DNA of 5,037 nt from NCBI GenBank assembly GCA_002067265.1, contig MVQW01000190.1, forward strand, positions 1-5,037, written 5' to 3'. Both the position numbers and the translations under genes were made by a program. The stretch is from Methanomethylovorans sp. PtaU1.Bin073 (GTDB lineage: Archaea > Halobacteriota > Methanosarcinia > Methanosarcinales > Methanosarcinaceae). This document shows, piece after piece, positions 1 through 5,037 of the stretch. Each line of letters opens with the position of its first letter. Positions within the stretch are counted from its first letter, which is position 1. The notes beneath the pieces were generated by a model. It saw nothing but the letters and a program-made list of their open reading frames with translations. It was not told the DNA's origin and did not search any database.

Positions 1-777
1 CGACTGATCAATGGAGAAAAACTGAGGCTAGTACAGCCTGCAACAGGTGAGGACATTACTGAAAAGATGCAGGTATTTGTAAACGGTTTTCTTAACAACT
101 TAGTGGCTGTCGACGGATTTATTCTCAAATCGAAATCGCCTTCATGCGGGCTTGGAACAACAAAAGTATTCGAATCTGCTGATGCAGAGGAACCTTTGCA
201 CAGACATGGTACCGGACTCTTCGCAAAAGGAATATTGGACAGGTTAGGAGACATTCCCCATATTGATGAAACATCCCTTGTTGACCCTGAGAAAAGAGAT
301 CATTTTTTTACAAGAATATTTATGCGTGCTGAACTGAGACTACACAGTAGTTCAATACAGGAACTTATAGATTTTCAAACCCGCAATAAACTGCTCCTCA
401 TGGCGTACGAACAGAGAAAACAAAAAATATTAGGAAGAATTCTGGCCAACTACAAAAGCCAACATGTTCCTGAAATATTTATAGCTTACTCGAAAATACT
501 ACATGAAATGACCTCAATAGCACCATCAAGAGGCAATATCATCAACGCATTCATGCATGCTTTTGGATATTTTTCCCACTGGCTGGAATCTGAAAAGAAG
601 CAGTATCTGCTAGACTGCATGGAAGAATACAGAAGAGGCAGATTATCCTTGCAGGAATTAAGGAGAGCCTTCATTACCTACATATTTGAATTTAATGTCT
701 ATTACCTGGCAGATCAAACATTATTCTATCCTTACCCTGAAAAACTCAATGACCCGAATTTAATAAGATATGAATAA
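1..777 (+). CDS. DUF523-DUF1722 protein, RudS-like putative tRNA 4-thiouridine desulfidase (5' truncated)
   Basis: The frame is open from the first base, and the residues before the first Met (position 67, e.g. RLVQPATGEDIT) are normal DUF523 sequence, so the gene starts outside the window and that Met is internal. The visible part is 258 residues. The DUF523 domain (TudS fold) ends here with the signature SKSPSCG at window residues 44-50. In TudS this Cys is one of three ligands of a [4Fe-4S] cluster that removes sulfur from thiouracil. The other two Cys lie upstream and cannot be checked. From about residue 130 follows DUF1722 (YbgA-like): LLLMAYEQRK, PSRGN, a GYFSHWL helix, and the closing YYLADQ...YPYP. 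The DUF523-DUF1722 order is that of RudS, which de-modifies 4-thiouridine in bacterial tRNA, with DUF1722 thought to bind the tRNA. Domain assignment is firm; activity in this archaeon is inferred from family. The protein is probably cytoplasmic. Confidence 0.88.
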   Translation, partial: RLINGEKLRLVQPATGEDITEKMQVFVNGFLNNLVAVDGFILKSKSPSCGLGTTKVFESADAEEPLHRHGTGLFAKGILDRLGDIPHIDETSLVDPEKRDHFFTRIFMRAELRLHSSSIQELIDFQTRNKLLLMAYEQRKQKILGRILANYKSQHVPEIFIAYSKILHEMTSIAPSRGNIINAFMHAFGYFSHWLESEKKQYLLDCMEEYRRGRLSLQELRRAFITYIFEFNVYYLADQTLFYPYPEKLNDPNLIRYE

Positions 778-785
778 GGCCTAAC

Positions 786-821
786 ATAGAGGAAATATAA
801 TATAGAAAATATACCCTCTAT
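786..821 (+). terminator. Inverted repeat after the RudS-like gene, possible terminator
   Basis: ATAGAGG (786-792) and CCTCTAT (815-821) are perfect 7-bp arms around a 22-nt AT-rich centre, in which ATAT at 795-798 can also pair with ATAT at 809-812. The repeat begins 8 nt after the TAA stop of the upstream gene. There is no clean T-run after it, so termination is only a guess. The AT-rich centre could equally carry the promoter of the next gene. Confidence 0.4.
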
Positions 822-829
822 AATATGTG
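793..829 (+). promoter_or_regulatory. Candidate TATA region for the zinc-ribbon gene
   Basis: AAATATAATATA (793-804) and CTATAATATG (818-827) both resemble an archaeal TATA element. They would place transcription starts roughly 20-45 nt before the ATG at 870. I cannot choose between them, and read-through from the upstream gene is also possible. Confidence 0.3.
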
Positions 830-856
830 GGAATGATGGTTGTTAAGGAAATGACA

Positions 857-866
857 AGGATGTGAT
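857..866 (+). promoter_or_regulatory. Shine-Dalgarno of the zinc-ribbon gene
   Basis: AGGATGTGAT matches the archaeal consensus AGGAGGTGAT at nine of ten positions and ends 3 nt before the ATG. An in-frame TGA at 852-854 leaves ATG 870 as the only sensible start. Confidence 0.7.
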
Positions 867-869
867 AAC

Positions 870-1109
870 ATGAACGATGAGGAAATAGAAACTGAAGAGT
901 TCATAGAAGACATACAGTCAGACGAAAAGCTAATAGAAGTATGTCCTGTCTGCGGCAGCCCTGAATTATATTTTGAGGCAGGAGGAGTGGAAGGTTTGTA
1001 CCATTGTAAACGCTGTGGCTACATAGGTGCTTTTGTCATTGATGCCAACGAAGAGATGATGGAACTCATCCAAAAAGAATACAATGCTTCTGCTACGGAA
1101 GCAGAATGA
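870..1109 (+). CDS. Small acidic zinc-ribbon protein, function unknown
   Basis: This 79-residue protein has three visible parts. The N-terminus is strongly acidic (ten Asp/Glu within residues 3-19). A single zinc ribbon follows, with CPVCG (Cys25, Cys28) and CKRCGY (Cys46, Cys49), 17 residues apart, in the rubredoxin-knuckle style of TFS, TFIIB or RPB9 ribbons. A short helix-prone acidic tail (EEMMELIQKEY) ends it. There is no signal peptide or membrane segment, so it should be cytoplasmic. I recognise the general type, small euryarchaeal zinc-ribbon proteins with CPxCGS...YEAGG...CxxCGY, but know no assigned function. A role in nucleic-acid or RNA-polymerase binding would be a guess from the fold. 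The start is fixed by a good Shine-Dalgarno and an upstream in-frame stop. It lies 92 bp after the RudS-like gene and converges on rps3ae. Its last codons form a terminator-like hairpin. Confidence 0.85.
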   Translation: MNDEEIETEEFIEDIQSDEKLIEVCPVCGSPELYFEAGGVEGLYHCKRCGYIGAFVIDANEEMMELIQKEYNASATEAE

Positions 1110-1117
1110 AATGTTTT
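1088..1117 (+). terminator. Hairpin in the 3' end of the zinc-ribbon gene plus TTTT
   Basis: TTCTGCT (1088-1094), loop ACGGA, AGCAGAA (1100-1106) is a perfect 7-bp stem that ends on the base before the TGA stop. TTTT follows at 1114-1117. It therefore overlaps the last codons. Only 42 bp separate this gene from convergent rps3ae, so a terminator here is plausible. Confidence 0.45.
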
Positions 1118-1140
1118 AAAAAAAAGGTGAAAGAAAAGTA
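1114..1140 (-). terminator. T-rich terminator of rps3ae
   Basis: On the minus strand the 42-bp gap after the rps3ae stop reads as T-rich patches ending in eight consecutive T (plus-strand A-run 1118-1125). Archaeal RNA polymerase commonly terminates at such oligo-T stretches without needing a hairpin. TTTT then AAAAAAAA makes the site T-rich on both strands, suiting two convergent genes. Confidence 0.55.
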
Positions 1141-1151
1141 TTGGAACAGGG

Positions 1152-1739
1152 TCATGCGGCTGGTATGCCTTCGACCTCTGTTTTCCTGATTTCTACTCTT
1201 CTGAGTGGATAAATGTTCTTTGCGTTCCTGTAGATTGTAGCAGAGAGCTTACCCATGATGGCTTCTTCCACGAACTGCTCAAAGTTAAGCTCAGTTGCCC
1301 TGTCCTTCACAGTACTGTCCATTACCTGACGGATACCCTCAATCTGGCTGGTTCTTGCTCTCTTTACAGTAAAGCAAATTGGCTTAACTCTGACAATATA
1401 ACCATCCTTGGTAGTAACCTTAAGGTTGGTATCTATTCTGGAGGTCTGCCTCTTGACAATGGAACGCAGATAATCAGTAGTTATCTCATGTCCGATGAAA
1501 CGGGTTTGTGCAATGTCCCCATTGACATCGTTAATCCTGAACTTGAGTTTAGTGTTGTGCTTAGAGAAATCGTTAGTAAGGTCACCGACAGTAGCTTCCA
1601 CAATACGGCCAATGAGCTGTTCCGGTTCTTCTGCCAGAGTAGTGCCGATGTTGTTCCTGCCTATGAATTCAGGTGTTTCAATGTTATACCAGGATTTTGA
1701 CTTCCATTTGTCTAATTTTTTCTGTACTTTTCTTGCCAA
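1152..1739 (-). CDS. rps3ae: 30S ribosomal protein S3Ae (eS1)
   Basis: This is the archaeal/eukaryotic small-subunit protein eS1, which sits on the 30S platform near the mRNA exit. The 195 residues are close to the usual length of about 200. Family hallmarks are the basic N-terminus [15 protein letters not shown] with [16 protein letters not shown] (about 52-60), the block [17 protein letters not shown] (87-103), [16 protein letters not shown], and the C-terminal [15 protein letters not shown]. The start is TTG, not ATG. A perfect GGAGG lies 6 nt before it, MARK is the expected N-terminus, and the frame upstream is open for 57 nt to a TGA with no ATG or GTG. The gene lies downstream of serS in the same direction but has its own strong TATA box, so it is probably transcribed separately with a leader of about 110 nt. 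Confidence 0.97.
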   Translation of the reverse strand: MARKVQKKLDKWKSKSWYNIETPEFIGRNNIGTTLAEEPEQLIGRIVEATVGDLTNDFSKHNTKLKFRINDVNGDIAQTRFIGHEITTDYLRSIVKRQTSRIDTNLKVTTKDGYIVRVKPICFTVKRARTSQIEGIRQVMDSTVKDRATELNFEQFVEEAIMGKLSATIYRNAKNIYPLRRVEIRKTEVEGIPAA

Positions 1740-1745
1740 GTAATT

Positions 1746-1750
1746 CCTCC
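1746..1750 (-). promoter_or_regulatory. Shine-Dalgarno that fixes the TTG start of rps3ae
   Basis: On the minus strand GGAGG is followed by a 6-nt spacer (AATTAC) and TTG. This strong, well-spaced site decides the non-ATG start. Confidence 0.85.
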
Positions 1751-1808
1751 GATCAATGTAAATTCTTATGATAGATGATATGAATAACGTATCTGTTCAC
1801 TGTGCATT

Positions 1809-1822
1809 CGTTCCTGAGAACG
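1809..1822 (-). other. Hairpin in the rps3ae leader
   Basis: On the minus strand CGTTC-TCAG-GAACG forms a perfect 5-bp stem with a tetraloop, about midway between the predicted transcription start and the TTG. A second GAAC at 1795-1798 (minus) could compete for the same GTTC arm, so two alternative pairings exist on paper. Function is unknown; the stem is short enough to arise by chance. Confidence 0.35.
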
Positions 1823-1873
1823 GTAACATAGAATAGATGGCTAATTAGTGGCTCTCTATACTAGACATGTCCC

Positions 1874-1881
1874 TATATAAA
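1874..1881 (-). promoter_or_regulatory. TATA box of rps3ae
   Basis: The minus strand reads TTTATATA, an exact archaeal box A. The usual spacing of about 25 nt puts the transcription start near 1852 and gives a leader of roughly 110 nt before the TTG. The box begins 5 nt after the serS terminator stem. Confidence 0.7.
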
Positions 1882-1905
1882 GAAATCGGTCAGTATATTG
1901 ACCGA
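1879..1905 (-). terminator. serS terminator: hairpin and T-rich tract
   Basis: TCGGTCA and TGACCGA (1886-1892 and 1899-1905) form a perfect 7-bp stem with a 6-nt loop. On the minus strand it starts 10 nt after the serS stop and is followed at once by TTTCTTT. This looks like an intrinsic-type terminator, and its T-tract overlaps the TATA box of rps3ae. A protein-binding dyad upstream of the rps3ae promoter is the alternative reading. Confidence 0.6.
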
Positions 1906-1915
1906 CAAGTTCGAT

Positions 1916-3424
1916 TTACAGGAAGCGTATACCCTTTGAGATTTTCCCGGCACGCTTTGCGAATCCTTCAGGCCAGTTAGCCGGATCAAGCCCTTTCTGA
2001 GCAAAGAAAGCGGAAGACCATCTTTCCAGACCTACTCCTGAACATCCTGACCAAAGTTCCTCACCAGACTGAGATTTGACATTAAATCCAGAAGGATACT
2101 TGGTTCCATTAACGCTTACGTTCTGGAATTCCAGCCATTCTCCGTTCTCTCCCCTGTAGGGTAGAACAGCTTCATAGTCTGTAGTACCTGCCTCTGTCTG
2201 TGCAGCGACACCAGTCAGACCCTCCTGTGCCATGAACCAGGGGGTAACCCATGCTTTTCTCCATTCCAGTTCAAGGATCTCATTGAATATGTGCATATAT
2301 TTCTCATGCAGTTCCTTGGCAGAGTCCAGAACCTGTTCCTTAGTTCCAAGCCATACGATCTCTATCCTGTGGAACTCGTCCACACGTTCCATGCCATGGA
2401 TACCGCCACTCTCATATCTGTGAGAAGTGCCTGATCTGTCAAAGACCTTGATAGGGAACTCATCTGTGGGTATGGTCTCGCCCTGCAAGTACATCCAGAA
2501 AGGAGGGCATTGAGCATAGCACATGCCACCTATAGGTTCACCGATCTTCTCTTTAATAAGAGCCGTAGGAACCTCGTGAGTAACCTTGTAATAATCGCTG
2601 ACCTCTTCCCAGTACTCAGGATCCCTGGTTTTAGGCGGGCATACATAGTATATCTCGGGATAGACACCTTTTGCATGGCCTGACTTCTGCCAGACTTCCC
2701 AAGGCACCAGTTTGGGGAAGATCATTTCCCTGTAACCCAACGGACCCAATAGTTCCTCGAGCACTATTTTCTCAAAAGTCCTGAACATCTGGGTGGACTG
2801 GGGTCCATGTATCCACTGGCCACGGCTTGCGCCTCTCTTGAGCCATCCCTCTTTTAACATTGCCTGAGTAGGATCATCAAAGAACTTATGATCTTTCTTT
2901 TCACTCTGCCAGAGCAATTGCCAGTGTTCAGCTTTACCGCCATAGGATTGCTGCTGGATCTTATCTTCCATCAAGGTCAGAATTCGATCTGGTACTTTGT
3001 TCTCTAGCTCTGACTCACCCACATCCAAAGACAGAGTTATTGCGCCATTTTCATGCTCGATAGACTTCACGTATGGAATCTTCATTTGCTTTAAGGGTTT
3101 TTCCGACGGCAGGGTAATAATAAATGACTCAACCTCAATTCCCCTAAGACCTATACGGAACTCCTTTCCTAATTTTGCTGCCAGAGGCTTGCGGATACGC
3201 AGGAGAGCATCGTGAGCACGTACATATCTCCCGGATTCTATCAGCAAATCGATCTTGTTATCACTAGTACTCCATTCTACGATCTGTGCTCCATAACCGT
3301 CAGAAGCTCCTTTAACAAGTACAGTCTTATTTGCCTCTTTTATATACTCCCCGATCATATCACGAGCAGGCGTGACATCTGAACTCGTCCGGAGAGCAAC
3401 TTTCAAAGTGAAATGTAATTCCAT
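1916..3424 (-). CDS. serS: Seryl-tRNA synthetase, methanogen type (type 2)
   Basis: It charges tRNA-Ser with serine using ATP in the cytoplasm. This is the atypical class II enzyme restricted to methanogens, not the common bacterial/eukaryotic form. It is 502 residues, the length recalled for the M. barkeri enzyme. The catalytic zinc ligands known there align without any shift: Cys306 (in MCYAQCPP), Glu355 (in FHRIEIVW) and Cys461 (in [12 protein letters not shown]). Trp396, Asn435 and Ser437, reported as active-site residues in M. barkeri, are also at the same numbers. Motif 2 is around Arg353, and motif 3 is GVGLERW with Arg468. Residues 1-165 form the type-specific tRNA-binding N-terminal domain, replacing the coiled-coil arm of ordinary SerRS. 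An in-frame TAA directly precedes the ATG, and GAGG lies 9 nt before it. It is divergent from panE and upstream of rps3ae. No missing key residue was seen. Confidence 0.97.
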   Translation of the reverse strand: MELHFTLKVALRTSSDVTPARDMIGEYIKEANKTVLVKGASDGYGAQIVEWSTSDNKIDLLIESGRYVRAHDALLRIRKPLAAKLGKEFRIGLRGIEVESFIITLPSEKPLKQMKIPYVKSIEHENGAITLSLDVGESELENKVPDRILTLMEDKIQQQSYGGKAEHWQLLWQSEKKDHKFFDDPTQAMLKEGWLKRGASRGQWIHGPQSTQMFRTFEKIVLEELLGPLGYREMIFPKLVPWEVWQKSGHAKGVYPEIYYVCPPKTRDPEYWEEVSDYYKVTHEVPTALIKEKIGEPIGGMCYAQCPPFWMYLQGETIPTDEFPIKVFDRSGTSHRYESGGIHGMERVDEFHRIEIVWLGTKEQVLDSAKELHEKYMHIFNEILELEWRKAWVTPWFMAQEGLTGVAAQTEAGTTDYEAVLPYRGENGEWLEFQNVSVNGTKYPSGFNVKSQSGEELWSGCSGVGLERWSSAFFAQKGLDPANWPEGFAKRAGKISKGIRFL

Positions 3425-3433
3425 TTATTTATT

Positions 3434-3437
3434 CCTC
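3434..3437 (-). promoter_or_regulatory. Shine-Dalgarno of serS
   Basis: The minus strand reads GAGG followed by a 9-nt A/T-rich spacer and ATG. The pairing is short but correctly placed, and the in-frame TAA just before the ATG excludes a longer start. Confidence 0.55.
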
Positions 3438-3500
3438 GGTAATAGTGAATGAAGAGCCGGCATAATAAGTAAGCTTTTCAGTAGGGAAAAAGGTTTAATC

Positions 3501-3565
3501 CTTTATTAATTTTCCATCTGGAAACACTGAATATGATTTTTCAAACACTTTTGGCTTTTATACCC
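3501..3565 (-). promoter_or_regulatory. Candidate serS promoter region
   Basis: Two TATA-like elements face serS on the minus strand: AAATTAATAAAG (3501-3512), implying a leader of about 55 nt, and GGTATAAAAG (3555-3564), implying about 110 nt. Neither is the exact TTTATATA form. This is the serS side of the 268-bp divergent gap 3425-3692, in which I see no ORF, tRNA or other gene. Confidence 0.3.
3511..3524. repeat. Short dyad TTTCCA-TC-TGGAAA, possible operator
   Basis: This is a perfect 6-bp inverted repeat with a 2-bp centre, located in the divergent serS/panE regulatory region and abutting one candidate serS TATA element. Its size suits a dimeric regulator site. It is a single copy and could be chance. 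Confidence 0.3.
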
Positions 3566-3610
3566 AATATGTTGAGTTTTCAAAATAGAAAGCAATTAGC
3601 AATTGAGCAA

Positions 3611-3631
3611 AAAATTTATTTCACATATATC
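3611..3631 (+). promoter_or_regulatory. Candidate panE promoter
   Basis: An A-rich block with TTTATT (3615-3620) followed by CATATATC (3624-3631) is the best TATA-like stretch at a useful distance. It predicts a transcription start near 3650 and a leader of about 40 nt. The match to consensus is only moderate. Confidence 0.35.
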
Positions 3632-3680
3632 CTTACTGCATACCTTATTATTTCCATCTAACAGGATTATACCTTAAAGT

Positions 3681-3688
3681 GTGATGAT
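3681..3688 (+). promoter_or_regulatory. Weak Shine-Dalgarno of panE
   Basis: GTGATGAT can pair with the GGTGAT-complementary part of the archaeal 16S tail and ends 4 nt before the ATG. An in-frame TAA (3690-3692) directly abuts the ATG, so 3693 is the only possible start nearby. Confidence 0.45.
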
Positions 3689-3692
3689 ATAA

Positions 3693-4622
3693 ATGGACAT
3701 ATTAATATTAGGCGCAGGTGCTGTTGGCCTGTCCCTTGCAGCCCGTCTTTCCAAGGTCGCTGATGTGCATGCTGTATGCAGACAAAAACATGCTGACATT
3801 ATAAAGACCAAGGGATTCAAAATGACCGGCATCTGGGGAGAAGAAACCAGTTTTTTTAGTTGTGGTGAAGACATACCAAAAGACAGGAAATTTGATTACA
3901 TATTCATAAGTTCCAAGTCCACTGCCACCAGACATATTTGCGAACAGTTCGCTGATCTGATAAAGGACAGAGAAGTGATAAGCCTCCAAAATGGCATAGG
4001 AAACGAAGAAATAATCGCAGAATACACAGACCGTGTTATAGGCGGCACTATCATCACTGGTTTTGAATGGACTGGCGATGCTAGTGTTCACGTATCCGTG
4101 GAAAGTGGCCCTATGCAACTTGGCAGATTCCCTTCGGGCATGGATGACAGTATACAGAAGCTTGCAGACACACTAAAGCAAGCTGGTATTCCTGTGTCCA
4201 CCACAGACAATATCAAAGGTGCACTCTGGTCAAAGGTCCTTTACAACTGTGCGTTGAACCCTCTTGGTGCTATAATGGGTGTTCCCTATGGCAAATTGGA
4301 GAATCCACATGCATGGAGCATAATCGAAGGATTGATGCACGAAGCTTTCATGATTACTGCCGCTGAAAAGATTCAATTGCCCTGGGCTAATGCCACAGAA
4401 TATCTGAAGTACCTTAAAGAATACCAATTGCCAAATACAAGAGCTCATCATTCTTCTATGCTGCAAGACCTTGCAGCCCGCAAGAGAACAGAAATAGAGT
4501 TCTTGAATGGTGCAGTAGTGCAGCGTGCAAAAGCATATTCTATAGATGTGCCGTACAACACGTTCATCACTGCACAGATACACTTTATGGAAGATCTAAG
4601 AACTAACGGTAACAAAGAATGA
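3693..4622 (+). CDS. panE: 2-dehydropantoate 2-reductase (ketopantoate reductase)
   Basis: It reduces 2-dehydropantoate to pantoate with NAD(P)H, the step feeding pantothenate/phosphopantothenate and coenzyme A synthesis in the cytoplasm. It is 309 residues, a typical length. The N-terminal Rossmann domain opens with GAGAVG (7-12), and Arg30 after strand 2 sits where E. coli Arg31 contacts the NADPH 2'-phosphate. Lys75 and Asn100 (in LQNGIGNEE) line the active site. The C-terminal helical domain has Lys181 (the catalytic Lys, in WSKVLYN), Asn185, Asn189, Ser255 (in SSMLQDL) and Glu267 (in RTEIEFLNG), matching E. coli Lys176, Asn180, Asn184, Ser244 and Glu256 by motif. All expected residues are present. 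The stop overlaps the start of the uracil-DNA glycosylase gene (ATGA), so the two are probably co-transcribed. It is divergent from serS. Cofactor choice is inferred, as some archaeal homologues prefer NADH. Confidence 0.95.
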   Translation: MDILILGAGAVGLSLAARLSKVADVHAVCRQKHADIIKTKGFKMTGIWGEETSFFSCGEDIPKDRKFDYIFISSKSTATRHICEQFADLIKDREVISLQNGIGNEEIIAEYTDRVIGGTIITGFEWTGDASVHVSVESGPMQLGRFPSGMDDSIQKLADTLKQAGIPVSTTDNIKGALWSKVLYNCALNPLGAIMGVPYGKLENPHAWSIIEGLMHEAFMITAAEKIQLPWANATEYLKYLKEYQLPNTRAHHSSMLQDLAARKRTEIEFLNGAVVQRAKAYSIDVPYNTFITAQIHFMEDLRTNGNKE

Positions 4623-5037
4623 GTACAAATTGCAATATCCCTGCTATCACTCCAGATGAACTGGTCAAACTGGGACTTAAAGGAATAACAGCAGCCATAC
4701 TGGAATGTAAAAGATGCCAGTTACATGAGAATGCCACCAATAAAGTGATAATGCGAGGAGCTGAAACACCAAAAGTGCTTTTTATTGGTGAAGCACCTGG
4801 CAAGAATGAAGACGAAGCTGGCATTCCTTTCTGCGGGAGAGCAGGCAAAGTCCTGGATGAACTTATCGCATACATGGACCTTAAAGAAAATGAATATGCA
4901 ATTATCAATACGGTCAAATGCAGACCGCCGAATAACAGGAAACCAACACAGAAAGAACTTAAGACATGCAGACCTTTTCTGCTTGCTCAGATAGAACTAC
5001 TTGGTCCTCAGGTTATCATACTGCTGGGTAACACAGC
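4619..5037 (+). CDS. udg: Uracil-DNA glycosylase, family 4, [4Fe-4S] (3' truncated)
   Basis: It excises uracil from DNA to start base-excision repair of deaminated cytosine. The first 139 codons are present, out of about 200 expected, and the frame runs off the window end. Visible motifs are CKRC (Cys30, Cys33), giving two cluster ligands, then GEAPGKNEDEAGIPF with GRAG (57-76), the family 4 motif 1, then NTVKCRPP (97-104) with the Asn typical of family 4 and the third Cys (101), then Cys117, the fourth Cys, at 15-residue spacing. The last bases encode LLGNTA, a conserved segment. The second catalytic motif (HP-S type) lies beyond the window. An in-frame TAA at 4610-4612 makes the ATG at 4619 the first start. 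It overlaps the panE stop by 4 bp with only a weak upstream GGT, suggesting translational coupling. Cys72 in PFCGRAG replaces the more usual Val and is not a cluster ligand. Confidence 0.95.
   Translation, partial: MSTNCNIPAITPDELVKLGLKGITAAILECKRCQLHENATNKVIMRGAETPKVLFIGEAPGKNEDEAGIPFCGRAGKVLDELIAYMDLKENEYAIINTVKCRPPNNRKPTQKELKTCRPFLLAQIELLGPQVIILLGNT

Noticed and set aside
67..69. ATG as the true start of the DUF523-DUF1722 gene
   Set aside because: The frame is open to base 1 and the 22 residues before it are conserved DUF523 sequence, so the gene begins upstream of the window.
1488..1743. Two plus-strand reading frames of 70 and 82 codons
   Set aside because: They lie antisense to rps3ae, whose identity is certain, have no ribosome-binding site worth noting and resemble no known protein.
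3425..3692. tRNA, small RNA or mobile-element remnant in the 268-bp divergent gap
   Set aside because: There is no cloverleaf, no transposase fragment and no terminal repeats; only AT-rich promoter-like sequence and one short dyad are seen. GCAATT occurs twice near 3592-3606 but is too short to call a repeat.
3708..4118. 136-codon minus-strand frame inside panE
   Set aside because: It is antisense to a complete panE with all catalytic residues; the composition is erratic with many scattered Cys and no family motif.
4230..4583. 117-codon minus-strand frame inside panE
   Set aside because: It is a shadow of panE: Cys-rich nonsense-like sequence without a recognisable domain.
4603..4994. Frames of 104 codons (-) and 69 codons (+) at the right end
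   Set aside because: Both overlap the uracil-DNA glycosylase frame, which carries clear family 4 motifs and coupled initiation, so they are shadows.

Overview
The window most likely comes from a methanogenic archaeon of the Methanosarcinaceae, in the range of Methanolobus, Methanococcoides, Methanomethylovorans or relatives. Three things point there. The seryl-tRNA synthetase is the rare methanogen-type (type 2) enzyme, 502 residues long, with zinc ligands at the same residue numbers as recalled for the Methanosarcina barkeri enzyme. The ribosomal protein is S3Ae (eS1), found only in archaea and eukaryotes. Upstream signals include a TTTATATA box and Shine-Dalgarno sequences of archaeal type. 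Genus is an inference; no rRNA is present.

Layout. Position 1-777 (+) is the 3' part of a two-domain DUF523-DUF1722 protein, the architecture of the tRNA 4-thiouridine desulfidase RudS. After a 92-bp gap with an inverted repeat comes a 79-residue zinc-ribbon protein of unknown function (870-1109, +). It converges on rps3ae (1152-1739, -), which starts at TTG behind a perfect GGAGG. Upstream of rps3ae, in the same direction, lies serS (1916-3424, -). The serS-rps3ae gap holds a hairpin terminator directly abutting a perfect TATA box, followed by a leader of about 110 nt. A 268-bp divergent promoter region (3425-3692) separates serS from panE, ketopantoate reductase (3693-4622, +). panE overlaps by 4 bp the start of a family 4 uracil-DNA glycosylase (4619 to the window end, 3' truncated).

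How the genes relate. Translation and tRNA dominate the left and centre: a putative tRNA thiouridine desulfidase, a small-subunit ribosomal protein and an aminoacyl-tRNA synthetase. The right side couples a coenzyme A biosynthesis enzyme to a DNA-repair glycosylase. Two products are expected to carry [4Fe-4S] clusters (RudS-like protein, UDG) and two to bind zinc (SerRS, zinc ribbon), which fits an anaerobe.

I found no mobile element, CRISPR array, tRNA or rRNA, and no clear undescribed multi-gene system. The points most worth checking are the archaeal RudS homologue, the unassigned zinc-ribbon protein, and the compact terminator/promoter and leader between serS and rps3ae.
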